A stretch of DNA of 64,000 nucleotides from Agarivorans aestuarii (GCF_019670125.1 NZ_AP023033.1:4430001-4494000), one strand, 5' to 3'. Shown: positions 1-10,284, counted from the stretch's first letter. Numbers and translations: made by a program. Notes: generated by a model from the letters alone, not told the origin.

Positions 1-101
1 AACAAGCTCGTCCTTTGAATGAGAAAGAGAAAGCCTTTTTAAGCGAATCGGCCGACAACTACGTGCGCCTGAAACAAAAGTACCTAGAAGAACAGGCTTA
101 A
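1..101 (+). CDS. yrdA: Gamma-class carbonic anhydrase family protein YrdA (C-terminal end only)
   Basis: Only the last 32 codons are in the window; the gene begins upstream of base 1. The visible tail contains ARPLNEKEKAFL and SADNYVRLKQKYLEEQ. This resembles the C-terminal helix of E. coli YrdA, a trimeric left-handed beta-helix protein related to gamma carbonic anhydrases. The metal-binding His residues lie outside the window. The stop overlaps the stop of the convergent yrdB gene by 4 bases. The neighbours yrdB, aroE and tsaC repeat the E. coli yrdA-yrdB-aroE-tsaC neighbourhood, which supports the call. Confidence 0.75.
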   Translation, partial: QARPLNEKEKAFLSESADNYVRLKQKYLEEQA

Positions 102-358
102 ACAATAATTTCGCCATTAGGCTCGAAGTCTTCCTGCTGTAGCTTTTGCTCTAGAAGTTCTTCGATATCAAATTGAACACTGTGATAAGCCTCGAGCATT
201 TTATCGTCGTTAGTTAGCGGTAGTCCCACCAAATGCTCGAGGGTAGATTTACGAACAGCACATTGCACTCGCGCACCCATTACCTGAGCGCTAAATTCAA
301 CACACTGATTAACAGCCTGCCAACGTTGATCGTCACTAATTATAATGGCTTGATTCAT
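98..358 (-). CDS. yrdB: DUF1488 family protein (YrdB-like)
   Basis: An 86-residue soluble protein of unknown function. It has the typical DUF1488 layout: an N-terminal beta-rich part (AIIISDDQRW), a central segment where the family has conserved polar residues, and an acidic helical C-terminus rich in Glu and Gln. The length matches E. coli YrdB at about 85 residues. It is convergent with yrdA, overlapping by 4 bases, and lies near aroE as in enterobacteria. No catalytic motif is visible and no role is claimed. Confidence 0.8.
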   Translation of the reverse strand: MNQAIIISDDQRWQAVNQCVEFSAQVMGARVQCAVRKSTLEHLVGLPLTNDDKMLEAYHSVQFDIEELLEQKLQQEDFEPNGEIIV

Positions 359-451
359 AATTTATTTACTCCGGCAACGGACTAGTTGTTTTTTCTGCGC
401 GCTGTTCTTAAAGTGTTGCCATTGAACCGACAAACTGCAAGTGAAAATTAG

Positions 452-898
452 ATGATAACATGGCAATGCTTGGCCTTTAATCAACTTAATACCCTACAGC
501 TTTATCAAATGATGATGCTGCGCGAAGAAGTGTTTGTTGTTGAACAAAACTGCCCCTATCAAGACGCCGATGGAAAAGACTTGCAGGCGGAGCATGTAAT
601 GGCCTATCAAGATGGCGAACTAGTAGCTTATGCGCGCATCTATACTAGTGAGCCATTAAGTGCCCATATTGGTAGAGTTGTCACCAAAGCCAGCGCAAGA
701 GGTACGGGGCTAGGGCAACAACTTATGCAACAAGCTATAAGCCAATGCCAACAACACTGGCCCAACGCCACCATTCACATTTCTGCGCAACGCTATCTGG
801 AAGATTTCTATCAAGGCCTTGGTTTTGTTATCTGCAGCGAGCCCTACCTTGAAGACAACATTCCACACATAGGAATGGAGATAAGGCCTAACGACTAA
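452..898 (+). CDS. elaA: GNAT family N-acetyltransferase, ElaA type
   Basis: A 148-residue single-domain GNAT acyltransferase. The acetyl-CoA pyrophosphate loop is visible as ARGTGLG (residues about 82-88), after the beta-strand IGRVV. The N-terminal REEVFVVEQNCPYQDAD and the C-terminal YLEDFYQGLGF are characteristic of ElaA. It is a cytoplasmic enzyme whose physiological substrate is not established in the family. The length equals that of E. coli ElaA (about 150). The 3' end overlaps the convergent aroE gene by 11 bases. The ribosome-binding site is weak, but no other start is plausible. Confidence 0.88.
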   Translation: MITWQCLAFNQLNTLQLYQMMMLREEVFVVEQNCPYQDADGKDLQAEHVMAYQDGELVAYARIYTSEPLSAHIGRVVTKASARGTGLGQQLMQQAISQCQQHWPNATIHISAQRYLEDFYQGLGFVICSEPYLEDNIPHIGMEIRPND

Positions 899-1706
899 GG
901 TTGCGGCGTAATTCGCGTAACACCTGACGAAAACCAGGACGAATCCCTCGCCAAACAGTGAAACTTTCGGCGGCTTGACCCACCAGCATGCCTAAACCAT
1001 CAACCACTTTTGTTGCTCCTTGCTCTGCAGCCCAAGCATTAAAGGCGGTTACATCGGCTGAGTAGGTCATGTCATAACATCGAGTGGCGGCTTGAATTAA
1101 CTCTGCCTTTAATGGCGGAAGCTGCCCCTTGAGGCCTGCCGAAGTAGAGTTAATGATGATATCAAACTGACCTGACAAGTCTTCGAATGAATTACTAGAG
1201 ACCTTACCAAACTCACTAAAGCGCTCGGCAAGCGCTTCGGCTTTAGCCACCGTGCGGTTAACAATTACCAGCTCGCTAATTTGCTCATCTAATAAAGGAC
1301 GGATTACCCCGCGCGCAGCACCGCCCGCACCTAACAGCAATACTCGCAATTCTTTCAGTTCGCCGAAGTTGGCAATTAAATCTGCAACTAACCCAGCGCC
1401 GTCGGTATTGTCGCCAAGAATAATACCGTCATCGGTTAACTTTAGCGTGTTCACCGCTCCAGCTAATAAAGCCCGCTCGGTATGTTGCTGTGCAGCTTGG
1501 AAAGCTTGCTCTTTAAATGGCGCAGTAACATTGCAGCCCTTCCCGCCTTCTTGCCAAAATTTAGCAAGAGCGTCTGCAAAGCCGTCTTCTGCTGGTTCAA
1601 TGGCGGTATAACTTAACTGCTGCTGGGTTTGGCGAGCAAACAAAGTATGAATGAAAGGAGACTTCGACTGGCTAATTGGGTTGCCAAATACTGCGTATAA
1701 ATCCAT
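888..1706 (-). CDS. aroE: Shikimate dehydrogenase (NADP+) AroE
   Basis: AroE reduces 3-dehydroshikimate to shikimate with NADPH in the cytoplasmic pathway to chorismate. Its 272 residues match E. coli AroE. The substrate-binding SQSKSP is at about residues 12-17. The catalytic Lys is about residue 65 in NVTAPFKE, and the catalytic Asp about 102 in NTDGAG. The glycine-rich NADP-binding turn LLGAGGAARG is at about 125. The stop overlaps elaA. It lies downstream of the tsaC-hemF-maoP genes on the same strand, but a gap of about 100 bases separates it from maoP, so it may have its own promoter. Confidence 0.97.
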   Translation of the reverse strand: MDLYAVFGNPISQSKSPFIHTLFARQTQQQLSYTAIEPAEDGFADALAKFWQEGGKGCNVTAPFKEQAFQAAQQHTERALLAGAVNTLKLTDDGIILGDNTDGAGLVADLIANFGELKELRVLLLGAGGAARGVIRPLLDEQISELVIVNRTVAKAEALAERFSEFGKVSSNSFEDLSGQFDIIINSTSAGLKGQLPPLKAELIQAATRCYDMTYSADVTAFNAWAAEQGATKVVDGLGMLVGQAAESFTVWRGIRPGFRQVLRELRRNLSR

Positions 1707-1805
1707 TAGGTGCGCTACTAAAACAAATAATAACGCACCTTAACAAGGCTTTAAGAAAAAGCCAAAGTACAAAGTTGAAAAATTAACCCTGTAACGACGC
1801 AATAA

Positions 1806-2186
1806 TTAATCTTCGTCGTCAATCTCGGGACCATCGACCTCTTCAACATCGTCATCATCGCTGTTAGCGGCTGTTTCGGTCACACTGGCTTTAGGCGGAT
1901 TACTCACTAAACCATGAAATGCTTTGCGGCCAGTAAGCTTTTTATATTTAAGCCAGACCTTCTGCTCGGCGGTTTCGGGCTCGGCATCGCCACGGCATAC
2001 CGATACAAAGTGAGATTCAATATCATCCACGGGCTCGCGGATAGATTCATCAAGCTCTTTAAACGCGCTACCGCAGCGCTCAAGTAACTCGGCTTCTTTA
2101 ATGGTGAATGCGCCGCTGCGAGAAAAGCCGCGGCGAAAGTTTTTATCATCTGCAAATCGGCGTTTTGCCGAAAACGATCCATTCAT
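1806..2186 (-). CDS. maoP: Macrodomain Ori protein MaoP (DUF413)
   Basis: A 126-residue DUF413 protein. In E. coli, MaoP (formerly YifE) acts with the maoS site to organise the Ori macrodomain of the chromosome. The conserved blocks NFRRGFSRSGAFTIKEAELLE (about residues 16-36) and FVSVCRGDAEPETAEQ (about 61-76) align well with the E. coli protein from memory. The C-terminus is a long acidic tail (DDDDVEEVDGPEIDDED), longer than in E. coli. The macrodomain role is known for the enterobacterial protein and is inferred here. No maoS-like site was identified. Confidence 0.85.
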   Translation of the reverse strand: MNGSFSAKRRFADDKNFRRGFSRSGAFTIKEAELLERCGSAFKELDESIREPVDDIESHFVSVCRGDAEPETAEQKVWLKYKKLTGRKAFHGLVSNPPKASVTETAANSDDDDVEEVDGPEIDDED

Positions 2187-2305
2187 AGCTCAGACTCAAC
2201 TAAAAAAAAAATCATCAAAAGTGGGGGACTTAAAACCCAACAGTTAAAATAATTAATCCATAGTCGGCATTCTTGCAAGAAAATAAGTCGGTTTTTTTAC
2301 AGTGT

Positions 2306-3838
<1,533 letters not shown>

Positions 3839-3839
<1 letters not shown>

Positions 3840-4627
3840 TATTTTTGCACTTTAACTAAACTATGAACTAATAAAAACTGCAGCGCGGCACATACCACTA
3901 CCGATGGCCCCGCAGGGGTATCTTGATACCAAGATAAACACAAACCAAGCACTACTGAGATCGCGCCAAAGGCGATAGCGAACAATGCCATTTGCTCGGG
4001 AGAGCGGCTTAAACGACGTGCCGTTGCAGCAGGAATTAACAACAGCGAACTAATAATTAATGCGCCAACTATTTTCATGGCTATTGCAATAACCACCGCC
4101 AATAATAGCAACAGCAGCGCACGCATCAAGCCCACGTTTACGCCTTCCACCTCGGCGATTTGCTCATTCACTGTGGCCGACAATAGCTTGTTCCACTGGC
4201 TCAGCAATAAACCAAGCACTAAAGCACCGCCGCCCCAAATCCACAATAAATCTTGTTGAGTTACCGCTAGTAAATCACCAAACAAATACGCCATTAGATC
4301 AATGCGTACATTGTCCATTAAAGCAACCACGACTAAACCTAAAGACAATGCCGAATGCGCCATAATCCCCAGTAAAGTATCACTGGCTAGCTGCTTGTAG
4401 CGTTGTAGCGATAACAAAATTATAGCCAGCATAACCCCGCTAAAGACCACCGCTATCACCGGGTTGATTTGCAACCATAAACCTAGCGCTACCCCTAATA
4501 ACGAGGCATGCGCCAAGGTATCGCCAAAATAAGCTAAACGACGCCACACCATAAATGAGCCCAGCGGCCCCGCTAATACCGCAATACCTAAGCCTGCCAA
4601 TAAAGCATTTACTAAAAAATCGTCCAT
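3839..4627 (-). CDS. znuB: Zinc ABC transporter permease ZnuB
   Basis: Inner-membrane permease of the high-affinity zinc importer ZnuABC (ABC-3 permease family). The 262 residues are almost entirely hydrophobic, with about seven or eight predicted membrane segments. The family blocks GPLGSFMVWRRLAYFGDTLAH (about residues 20-40) and IAMKIVGALIISSLLLIPAA (about 180-200) are clear. It follows znuC by three bases on the minus strand, while znuA is divergent. This is the znuA/znuCB layout of enterobacteria and vibrios. Zur control is expected from the family but was not proven from sequence. Confidence 0.95.
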
Positions 4628-4630
4628 GTG

Positions 4631-5386
4631 CTAGTTGTTCTCTTCAGTGCTTGGCTGATGATTGTGGTTATGGTCGTGATCGTCACAAACATGGTGATGG
4701 GTATAAACCGCAAGCTGTTGGCGTTCGTTTTGCGCAAAAAGCCGTGCGAATTCTGGATGTTGAGCCACGCTCTCGGGCTCCCCATGACAGCAAACATGGT
4801 GATTTAAACAAATTACATGATCGGTGCCCGCCATTACCAAGTGCAAATCGTGAGAGACCAACAGCACCCCGCACCCCATTTGCTGGGCGATATCAGCAAT
4901 CAATTGATAAAGCTCTATCTGCCCAGAGATGTCGACTCCCTGCACGGGTTCGTCTAATACCAGCAGTTGCGGCTCACCCAACAAGGCCCGCGCCAACAAT
5001 ACTCGCTGCATTTCGCCGCCAGACAAACGCACCATTTGCCGCTTTAGCAAGCTATCAATACTAAGCTGGCGAATAACCTTAGTTAAACCTAGCTTAGAAG
5101 AATGCCTAGCTAGCTTAAGAAAACGCTCCACGGTGAGGGGGAACGATTCATCTAAACTGATTTTTTGCGGTACGTAACCAATACGTAATTTTGAAGCACG
5201 AGTAATATCACCGGAGTCTGCAGAAATAAGGCCCAAAATAACCTTAATCAAGGTGCTTTTACCGGCACCGTTAGGGCCAATTAATGTGGTGATTTGACCA
5301 CGATTTAGCTCCAACGAAACATGGTCGAGAACCATGCGCTGGTCAAAGCTAACGCAAATATTGTTAAGCGAAAGTAAAGTGGTCAA
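4631..5386 (-). CDS. znuC: Zinc ABC transporter ATPase ZnuC
   Basis: ATPase of ZnuABC. Walker A GPNGAGKST is at about residues 38-46, the ABC signature LSGGEMQRV at about 134, Walker B LLVLDEP at about 157, and the switch His is in LLVSHDLHLV. The C-terminus is His-rich (HHHVCDDHDHNHNH), as in other ZnuC proteins, and may bind zinc. The start is a TTG: the protein then begins MTTLLSL like E. coli MTSLVSL, and AGGA lies seven bases upstream. An ATG just before it is out of frame. Confidence 0.95.
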   Translation of the reverse strand: MTTLLSLNNICVSFDQRMVLDHVSLELNRGQITTLIGPNGAGKSTLIKVILGLISADSGDITRASKLRIGYVPQKISLDESFPLTVERFLKLARHSSKLGLTKVIRQLSIDSLLKRQMVRLSGGEMQRVLLARALLGEPQLLVLDEPVQGVDISGQIELYQLIADIAQQMGCGVLLVSHDLHLVMAGTDHVICLNHHVCCHGEPESVAQHPEFARLFAQNERQQLAVYTHHHVCDDHDHNHNHQPSTEENN

Positions 5387-5504
5387 TCCTGCATCCTATA
5401 GATAACTAGCTGAATAAGCCCCAGTGGCGTTTACTAGGGCGCGCTATTCTACACTAGATGTTACACTATCGTATTATTTTACCAAATCACTCTCAAAATC
5501 TTGT
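5387..5504. promoter_or_regulatory. Divergent znuC / znuA promoter region
   Basis: This 118-base gap separates the divergent znuCB and znuA genes and must carry both promoters. In related bacteria a Zur operator lies here. The segment around 5457-5482 (ATGTTACAC, then GTATTATTT) is AT-rich with a loose dyad, but it matches the Zur consensus poorly, so no operator is placed. Confidence 0.35.
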
Positions 5505-6383
5505 ATGCGTAACCTGCTTTTTGTTCTGATGTTCTTCGCTATACCAAGCTGGGCCACTAGCCCAAACATCTTAGTTAGTATTAAACCTTTGCAACTCATT
5601 GTTAGTAGCTTAAGTGAAGGTGAACTCAATGTTGATTACCTAGTAAGCCCCAACGTATCGCCGCACGATTATGCGCTGCGCCCATCGGATGTGCGTGCAC
5701 TGCGTCAGGCCGATTTAGTTATTTGGGTAGGTGATGAACTAGAGCCATTCTTAAGTAAACCGCTTAGCCAAACCAGTGCCAGCCAACTAGCGCTGCTAGA
5801 CATACCCCAGTTAGAACTCATTGATGGCGATGAAGGCCACGATCACCACCATGGCGACCACCACCATGAAGTAGACCCGCACATTTGGTTAGGCCCCAAT
5901 GAAGCTAAGCTTATTGCCGCTGCAATTACCGAGCAGTTAATTGCTAAAATGCCCGAAGATAAAGCCAAATTAGAGCAGCAGCTTGAACGCTTTAATCAAG
6001 AGCTAGCAAAGGTAGTGAGTAGCATTAATCTGCAACTCCAAGCGGTTAAACAGCAAGGCTATTTTGTTTTTCACGATGGTTATAGTTATTTTGAACGCGA
6101 GTTTGGCTTAAATCGTTTAGGTGAATTTACCATTAACCCGCAGCGTCGTCCTGGCGCTAAAAGCTTGCTGAATATTCGCCAGCAGTTAGAGCAAGGCAAA
6201 GCCAAATGTATCTTTGCTGAACCCCAATTTGATGGTGCATTGCTAGAAAGCATTAGCCAACATAGCGGTGCGCAAATTAGCTTGCTCGACCCTCTAGGGA
6301 TTAGCGTAAACAATGACAAAAACGGCTACTTTGAATTGCTGCAACAACTGGCCGACTCTTACCACGAGTGTTTAAGCCACTAA
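5505..6383 (+). CDS. znuA: Zinc ABC transporter periplasmic binding protein ZnuA
   Basis: Periplasmic zinc-capture protein that delivers Zn2+ to ZnuBC (cluster A-I metal-binding SBP). The start at ATG 5505 gives a clean signal peptide, MRNLLFVLMFFAIPSWA. An upstream in-frame ATG at 5424 would put 27 charged or polar residues in front of it and is rejected. Zinc ligands are expected at His in VSPHDYALRP, His after the charged loop (PHIWLGP), His in FHDGYSY and an acidic residue near the C-terminus. The mobile His-rich loop GHDHHHGDHHHE is typical of ZnuA. Confidence 0.95.
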   Translation: MRNLLFVLMFFAIPSWATSPNILVSIKPLQLIVSSLSEGELNVDYLVSPNVSPHDYALRPSDVRALRQADLVIWVGDELEPFLSKPLSQTSASQLALLDIPQLELIDGDEGHDHHHGDHHHEVDPHIWLGPNEAKLIAAAITEQLIAKMPEDKAKLEQQLERFNQELAKVVSSINLQLQAVKQQGYFVFHDGYSYFEREFGLNRLGEFTINPQRRPGAKSLLNIRQQLEQGKAKCIFAEPQFDGALLESISQHSGAQISLLDPLGISVNNDKNGYFELLQQLADSYHECLSH

Positions 6384-6409
6384 CAAAAAGCGGAGCCTAA
6401 GCTCCGCAC
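6384..6409 (-). terminator. Rho-independent terminator after hemN
   Basis: The inverted repeat GCGGAGC-CTAA-GCTCCGC (about 6390-6407) is followed by TTTTTG when read on the minus strand, which fits termination of hemN. On the plus strand it follows the znuA stop but lacks a T-run. Confidence 0.75.
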
Positions 6410-6411
6410 TG

Positions 6412-7785
6412 TTATATCACTCTTGAAAATTGCTGTCGCCGCGCTTGGCTTCTAAAGTACACATCAAAGCACATGCAAATGTTACGAATCAGCAAGCGTC
6501 CTTTGTTGGTAACCTGCAAGGCGTCGGCACTTAAACTAACTAGACCATCTTCAACAAAAGGTTTTAGCAGCTGCATATCTTCAGCAAAGTATTGCTGAAA
6601 ATCTAAATCAAACTGCTGCTCTATATCTTTAAAACTCAGTTGAAAATTGCATATCAGGGTCTTAATCAATTCGCGGCGAATTAAATCATCTTGATTGAGT
6701 GCAATTCCCTTCCACTGCGCATGCCCCTGTTGGTCGATTTGCGCGTAGTAGGTTTTAAGATCTTTCTGGTTTTGGCTGTAAGCGTCACCCAACATCGAAA
6801 TAGAAGACACCCCTAAACCCAGTAAATCGGCTTCGCCTTGGGTGGTGTAGCCCTGAAAGTTACGATGTAACTCACCCTTACTTTGAGCAATGGCAAGTTC
6901 ATCATCAGGTTTGGCAAAATGATCCATGCCAATAAACTGATAGCCGTGAGTAGTTAAAAACTCGATGCTGTCACGCAAAATACCTAAGCGCTCGTCGCTG
7001 CTTGGCATAGCGCTTTCGTCTATTTTACGTTGCGCTGCAAAACGACTAGGTAGGTGGGCATAATTAAATACCGATAAACGGTCTGGATCTAAATCCAGCA
7101 CGCGACTTAAGGTTTGTTGGAAACTCGCACGTGTTTGATGCGGAAGACCATAAATAAGGTCAATATTTACCGAATTAAAACCAACTTGCTTAGCGCGCTC
7201 TACCAAGGCAAAAATAAACGCTTCGTCTTGTTCGCGATTAACTGCCTGTTGCACTTGCTTGTTAAAATCTTGCACACCTAAGCTCAAGCGATTGAAGCCC
7301 AGTTCGGCCAAAAGGTTAATCGTAGAAAGTTCTATTTCGCGAGGGTCGACCTCAATGCTAACTTCGGCATTATCGGCAAATTCAAACTGGCTAAATAGCT
7401 GACTAGTTAAGCGCTTAAGCTGCTCTGGCTCTAGATAAGTTGGTGTACCGCCGCCCCAATGCATTTGACTTACTTTGCGCTGTTTAAAACGTGGCGCTTG
7501 CAGCTGAATTTCTTGTTCTAGGTAGTCTAAGTAAATGTCGGCCTTATGCTGATGACGGGTAATCACCTTGTTACAACCGCAGTAGTAACACAACTTATGG
7601 CAAAACGGGATGTGCACATACAGCGATAAATCACGTTCAGGAAACTTATCACAAGCAATGCCAAACTCTTGCTCACCAAAGTCTTCGTTAAACTCAAGGG
7701 CAGTGGGGTAAGAGGTGTAACGCGGGCCCGAGTAGTTATACTTCTCGATCAGTTGCTGATCCCAATCCACCATTGCTACTGACAT
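6412..7785 (-). CDS. hemN: Oxygen-independent coproporphyrinogen-III dehydrogenase HemN
   Basis: Radical-SAM enzyme that oxidatively decarboxylates coproporphyrinogen III without oxygen. It has 457 residues, matching E. coli HemN. The 4Fe-4S cluster motif CHKLCYYCGC puts the three ligand Cys at about residues 62, 66 and 69. GGGTPTYL, the SAM-binding glycine motif, follows at about 112. NRLSLGVQDFN and YGLPHQT are HemN signatures that separate it from HemW. It is the last gene of the minus-strand group yihI-DUF2489-hemN and ends at a clear terminator. Confidence 0.97.
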   Translation of the reverse strand: MSVAMVDWDQQLIEKYNYSGPRYTSYPTALEFNEDFGEQEFGIACDKFPERDLSLYVHIPFCHKLCYYCGCNKVITRHQHKADIYLDYLEQEIQLQAPRFKQRKVSQMHWGGGTPTYLEPEQLKRLTSQLFSQFEFADNAEVSIEVDPREIELSTINLLAELGFNRLSLGVQDFNKQVQQAVNREQDEAFIFALVERAKQVGFNSVNIDLIYGLPHQTRASFQQTLSRVLDLDPDRLSVFNYAHLPSRFAAQRKIDESAMPSSDERLGILRDSIEFLTTHGYQFIGMDHFAKPDDELAIAQSKGELHRNFQGYTTQGEADLLGLGVSSISMLGDAYSQNQKDLKTYYAQIDQQGHAQWKGIALNQDDLIRRELIKTLICNFQLSFKDIEQQFDLDFQQYFAEDMQLLKPFVEDGLVSLSADALQVTNKGRLLIRNICMCFDVYFRSQARRQQFSRVI

Positions 7786-7797
7786 TTACGTGCTCTC

Positions 7798-8247
7798 CTA
7801 GAGTGCGTTAGCACTGAGTTGTTCCAGTGCTTCGGCTTCTTGTAATATTTGTTTCTCTAAGGCTTTTTCTTCTGCTTCACGCTGCAGATCTTGGCGCATA
7901 CGCTGCTGCAAAGGCAGTTTGTTGCGCGCCTCATGAGTGGGTAACTCTTTTACCGCATTATATAACTGAAAAACAGCAGGGTAGCGCTGCGCCCAATCAA
8001 TTAGCTGCGGAGTTTGCAAAGCAATCAACAGATTGCTGATGCGGATCACACCCTCAGACAAACCACAACGGTCTTCCTGCATGGCTTTTGCAATGTAACG
8101 AATATCAGTTACCAAGTTTTGATTACGCTTAGCAACCGCGTTTTTAATCACTTTTTGTTGCCCCATTAAGCGCCCTACTAATAAGGCGGCATAAATGGCT
8201 AAGGCTGACACAATAATAACTGCGGCTACCGCTAACCAAACCATCAA
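7798..8247 (-). CDS. DUF2489 family membrane-anchored protein
   Basis: A 149-residue protein with one N-terminal membrane segment (about residues 3-28, WLAVAAVIIVSALAIYAALLVG). A soluble helical domain follows, ending in a Glu/Gln-rich coiled-coil-like tail (REAEEKALEKQILQEAEALEQ). It looks like the DUF2489 family, which in vibrios and relatives is found beside yihI and hemN as here. Function is unknown. It sits 3 bases after yihI and 12 bases before hemN on the same strand, so cotranscription is likely. The topology suggests a cytoplasmic C-terminal domain. Confidence 0.75.
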   Translation of the reverse strand: MMVWLAVAAVIIVSALAIYAALLVGRLMGQQKVIKNAVAKRNQNLVTDIRYIAKAMQEDRCGLSEGVIRISNLLIALQTPQLIDWAQRYPAVFQLYNAVKELPTHEARNKLPLQQRMRQDLQREAEEKALEKQILQEAEALEQLSANAL

Positions 8248-8249
8248 GA

Positions 8250-8777
8250 CTAATCCTTATATTGATCCAAGGAAGAACTATTTAATGAACGCCATAATTG
8301 CTCATCATCATCTAAAGCTTCCGCTTCTTCGGCTTCTTCTGACAAACCTAGTTCGGCTAGCAATTCAGCGTGACGTGCTAATTGTTTATCCACCCACTGC
8401 TGCTCTTGTTTGCTGATTTCACCGCCTTCATCTAACACGTCGATTAGGCTTTCAAGGCGAGTGTCGGCTTCTAGCATGGCCAACTCTTTTTCTGGAGTGA
8501 GTACAACTTTGGCTTTTGCTTTAGCGGGCTTAGTTGCAGGTTTAGCTGCTGGCTTGGCAACACCCAGCGCTACTGGCTCTTTACTACCATGACGCGGATC
8601 TTTTTTCTGGGCATTAGCGGCTTGCTGCTGCACCAACTCTGCTTCTTGCTGACGACTGCCAGAGGCTTTTCCCTTACCAATTTTTTTACGATCCGGCGCA
8701 GTAACACGTTTAGCTTTAAAGTCAGGGTCTTTACGCACCCCAATTAAGCCGCCTTTACGATTCTTTTTTCTAGACAT
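8250..8777 (-). CDS. yihI: Der GTPase-activating protein YihI
   Basis: YihI stimulates the GTPase Der, which acts in 50S ribosome assembly. The protein starts at ATG 8777 (MSRKKNRKGGLIGVRK) with AGAGGT upstream; an in-frame start at 8816 adds 13 unrelated residues. The N-terminal half is very basic and low in complexity, including a Lys/Ala/Pro stretch (AKPAAKPATKPAKAKAK). The C-terminal half is acidic and helical and holds the family motif LDEGGEISKQEQQWVD. The start overlaps the end of the methyltransferase gene by 8 bases. Confidence 0.9.
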   Translation of the reverse strand: MSRKKNRKGGLIGVRKDPDFKAKRVTAPDRKKIGKGKASGSRQQEAELVQQQAANAQKKDPRHGSKEPVALGVAKPAAKPATKPAKAKAKVVLTPEKELAMLEADTRLESLIDVLDEGGEISKQEQQWVDKQLARHAELLAELGLSEEAEEAEALDDDEQLWRSLNSSSLDQYKD

Positions 8778-9414
8778 TTTGTTTACCTCTGTGAAATAGC
8801 GCCACGTCGGGGCCAACTATCTCCAATCTCATCTGATAATGATTAGCTAACCAAGTAAAGGTTTTATCACTGTAAAACGCTACGTGGGTAGGATCATTTT
8901 TATAATGCCAATGGGGGAACACTTCTGTTCCCCAATGGCGTTTAGTCATTACGGCCAATAACCCCGTTTCAGCCACTAGGCCTGTTAACAGCTTCCAAGA
9001 CTGAGCTGGGTGGTTAAAATGCTCCACCACTTCGCTGCTAGTGACCAAGCGATAAGTCTCGGTTAGGCGCTGCTCATCGGGGTAATATATTGGATCATAG
9101 TTCAGTAACTGATGCCCTGCTTGCGCCAACAATTCACACAGTGCAGGCCCAGGGCCACAGCCAAAATCTAAGCCAACAACCGGCTCTGTCAACTGGCCAA
9201 TAACCGGCTCACTTAAACGCCGTAAAAAGTTTAAATAGCCTTGGTCTTGCGGGTCATTATTATGCAAGTCATATTGGGCTTTTTCAGCTTCAGTACTGAG
9301 TACATCGCCAGGGTCTACAAAGATCAAATCACATTCTGAACAATGCCAGTATTGGCAGCGTTTATTGCGATAAAAATCCTTGGATGATGTGGCACTACAG
9401 AGTGGACATTTCAC
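8770..9414 (-). CDS. Class I SAM-dependent methyltransferase with N-terminal zinc ribbon
   Basis: About 214 residues. The N-terminus has two Cys pairs, CPLC (about residue 3) and CSEC (about 26), forming a probable zinc ribbon. A methyltransferase_23-type domain follows: motif I GLDFGCGPGPALCELL at about residues 82-97, the acidic motif II NYDPIYYP, and SSEVVEHF as the post-II motif. The ORF can start at TTG 9417 or GTG 9414; the GTG is preferred because AAGGTG lies seven bases upstream. It overlaps yihI by 8 bases. The substrate is unknown. Confidence 0.75.
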   Translation of the reverse strand: MKCPLCSATSSKDFYRNKRCQYWHCSECDLIFVDPGDVLSTEAEKAQYDLHNNDPQDQGYLNFLRRLSEPVIGQLTEPVVGLDFGCGPGPALCELLAQAGHQLLNYDPIYYPDEQRLTETYRLVTSSEVVEHFNHPAQSWKLLTGLVAETGLLAVMTKRHWGTEVFPHWHYKNDPTHVAFYSDKTFTWLANHYQMRLEIVGPDVALFHRGKQNV

Positions 9415-9484
9415 CAATCAACACCTTGCCGTATTTTTTAGGGGCGCAAGTGTAACACTTAGAACTAAGATGGCGAATAATAAA

Positions 9485-9516
9485 TCAAAAACAGCTGGGC
9501 AGCGGGCGCTGCCCAG
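9485..9516 (-). terminator. Terminator after cytochrome c4 gene
   Basis: The stem CTGGGCAGC/GCTGCCCAG at 9495-9516 is followed on the minus strand by CTGTTTTTG. It lies just beyond the cytochrome c4 stop codon at 9524. Confidence 0.8.
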
Positions 9517-9523
9517 ATAAACC

Positions 9524-10141
9524 TTAGTGTAAGCCACCTAAGTACTGCGATAATATCTCGATATCTTTGTCGCTTAATTTGGCAGCAACATCTTGCATCA
9601 TGCCGTTTAAGTCGTTAGCACGCTCGCCACTGCGGAACATTTCTAACTGCGACTTAATGTAACCCGCATACTGCGAAGAAACTCGCGGGAAACCAGCTAA
9701 GCTTTGGCCAACACCTCGTGGGCCATGACAGGCTGTACAAGCAGCAATGCCACGCTCTAAATCGCCACCCATATAAAGTTGCTGACCTGCTTCAACATAT
9801 TCTGGGGCAGTGGTGTTAGGGCTCATCGCTTGGCCTGAGTAATAAGCGGCTAAATCTTCCATGTCTTGCTCAGACAATGGCATTGCCATACCGCCCATTA
9901 CGGCGTTGTTACGTCCTTCGGTACCGCCGCTAATTGCGCCGGCTTTAAATTCTTTAAGCTGCTTAAGCAAATAACCAGCGTGTTGGCCTTCTAATTTAGG
10001 ATAACCTGCAGCTTCGCCTTGCTCGTTATGACAAGCTTTACAAGTTGCAGCTTTTTGCTCTCCAGCAGCAGCATCTCCCTTTGCCCAAACCGGACTGGCA
10101 ACACCCGCCATTAACATTAAAACTAAGGTAAGTTTTTTCAT
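9524..10141 (-). CDS. Diheme cytochrome c4
   Basis: Periplasmic two-domain cytochrome c4, a high-potential electron donor to terminal oxidases. The start at ATG 10141 gives the signal peptide MKKLTLVLMLMAGVASPVWA; the longer ORF start at 10195 is rejected. Two heme-attachment motifs are visible, CKACH at about residue 34 and CTACH at about residue 131. Each is followed by a Met-containing ligand region (AVMGGMAMPLS and LNGMMQDVAAKLS). The length of about 205 residues is typical. It is divergent from engB, as in related gammaproteobacteria, and has its own terminator. Confidence 0.93.
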   Translation of the reverse strand: MKKLTLVLMLMAGVASPVWAKGDAAAGEQKAATCKACHNEQGEAAGYPKLEGQHAGYLLKQLKEFKAGAISGGTEGRNNAVMGGMAMPLSEQDMEDLAAYYSGQAMSPNTTAPEYVEAGQQLYMGGDLERGIAACTACHGPRGVGQSLAGFPRVSSQYAGYIKSQLEMFRSGERANDLNGMMQDVAAKLSDKDIEILSQYLGGLH

Positions 10142-10284
10142 GACATTCCATTTATTAGTATTATTCCAAACCACACACTGGTGCCCGTGATACACTTAGC
10201 GAGTCCAGTAACGGCATTATTTTACACAATTTTGCCAAAAACGTAATGTATTACCCTAATTTCCTTGTGGAGCTCAACATAACC

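Noticed and set aside
4555-5064. 169-codon plus-strand ORF opposite znuB/znuC
   Set aside because: Antisense to clear znu genes, with low-complexity Pro/Arg-rich content and no family resemblance.
5457-5482. Possible Zur box between znuC and znuA
   Set aside because: Expected by analogy, but the dyad is poor and does not match the consensus well enough to place a site.
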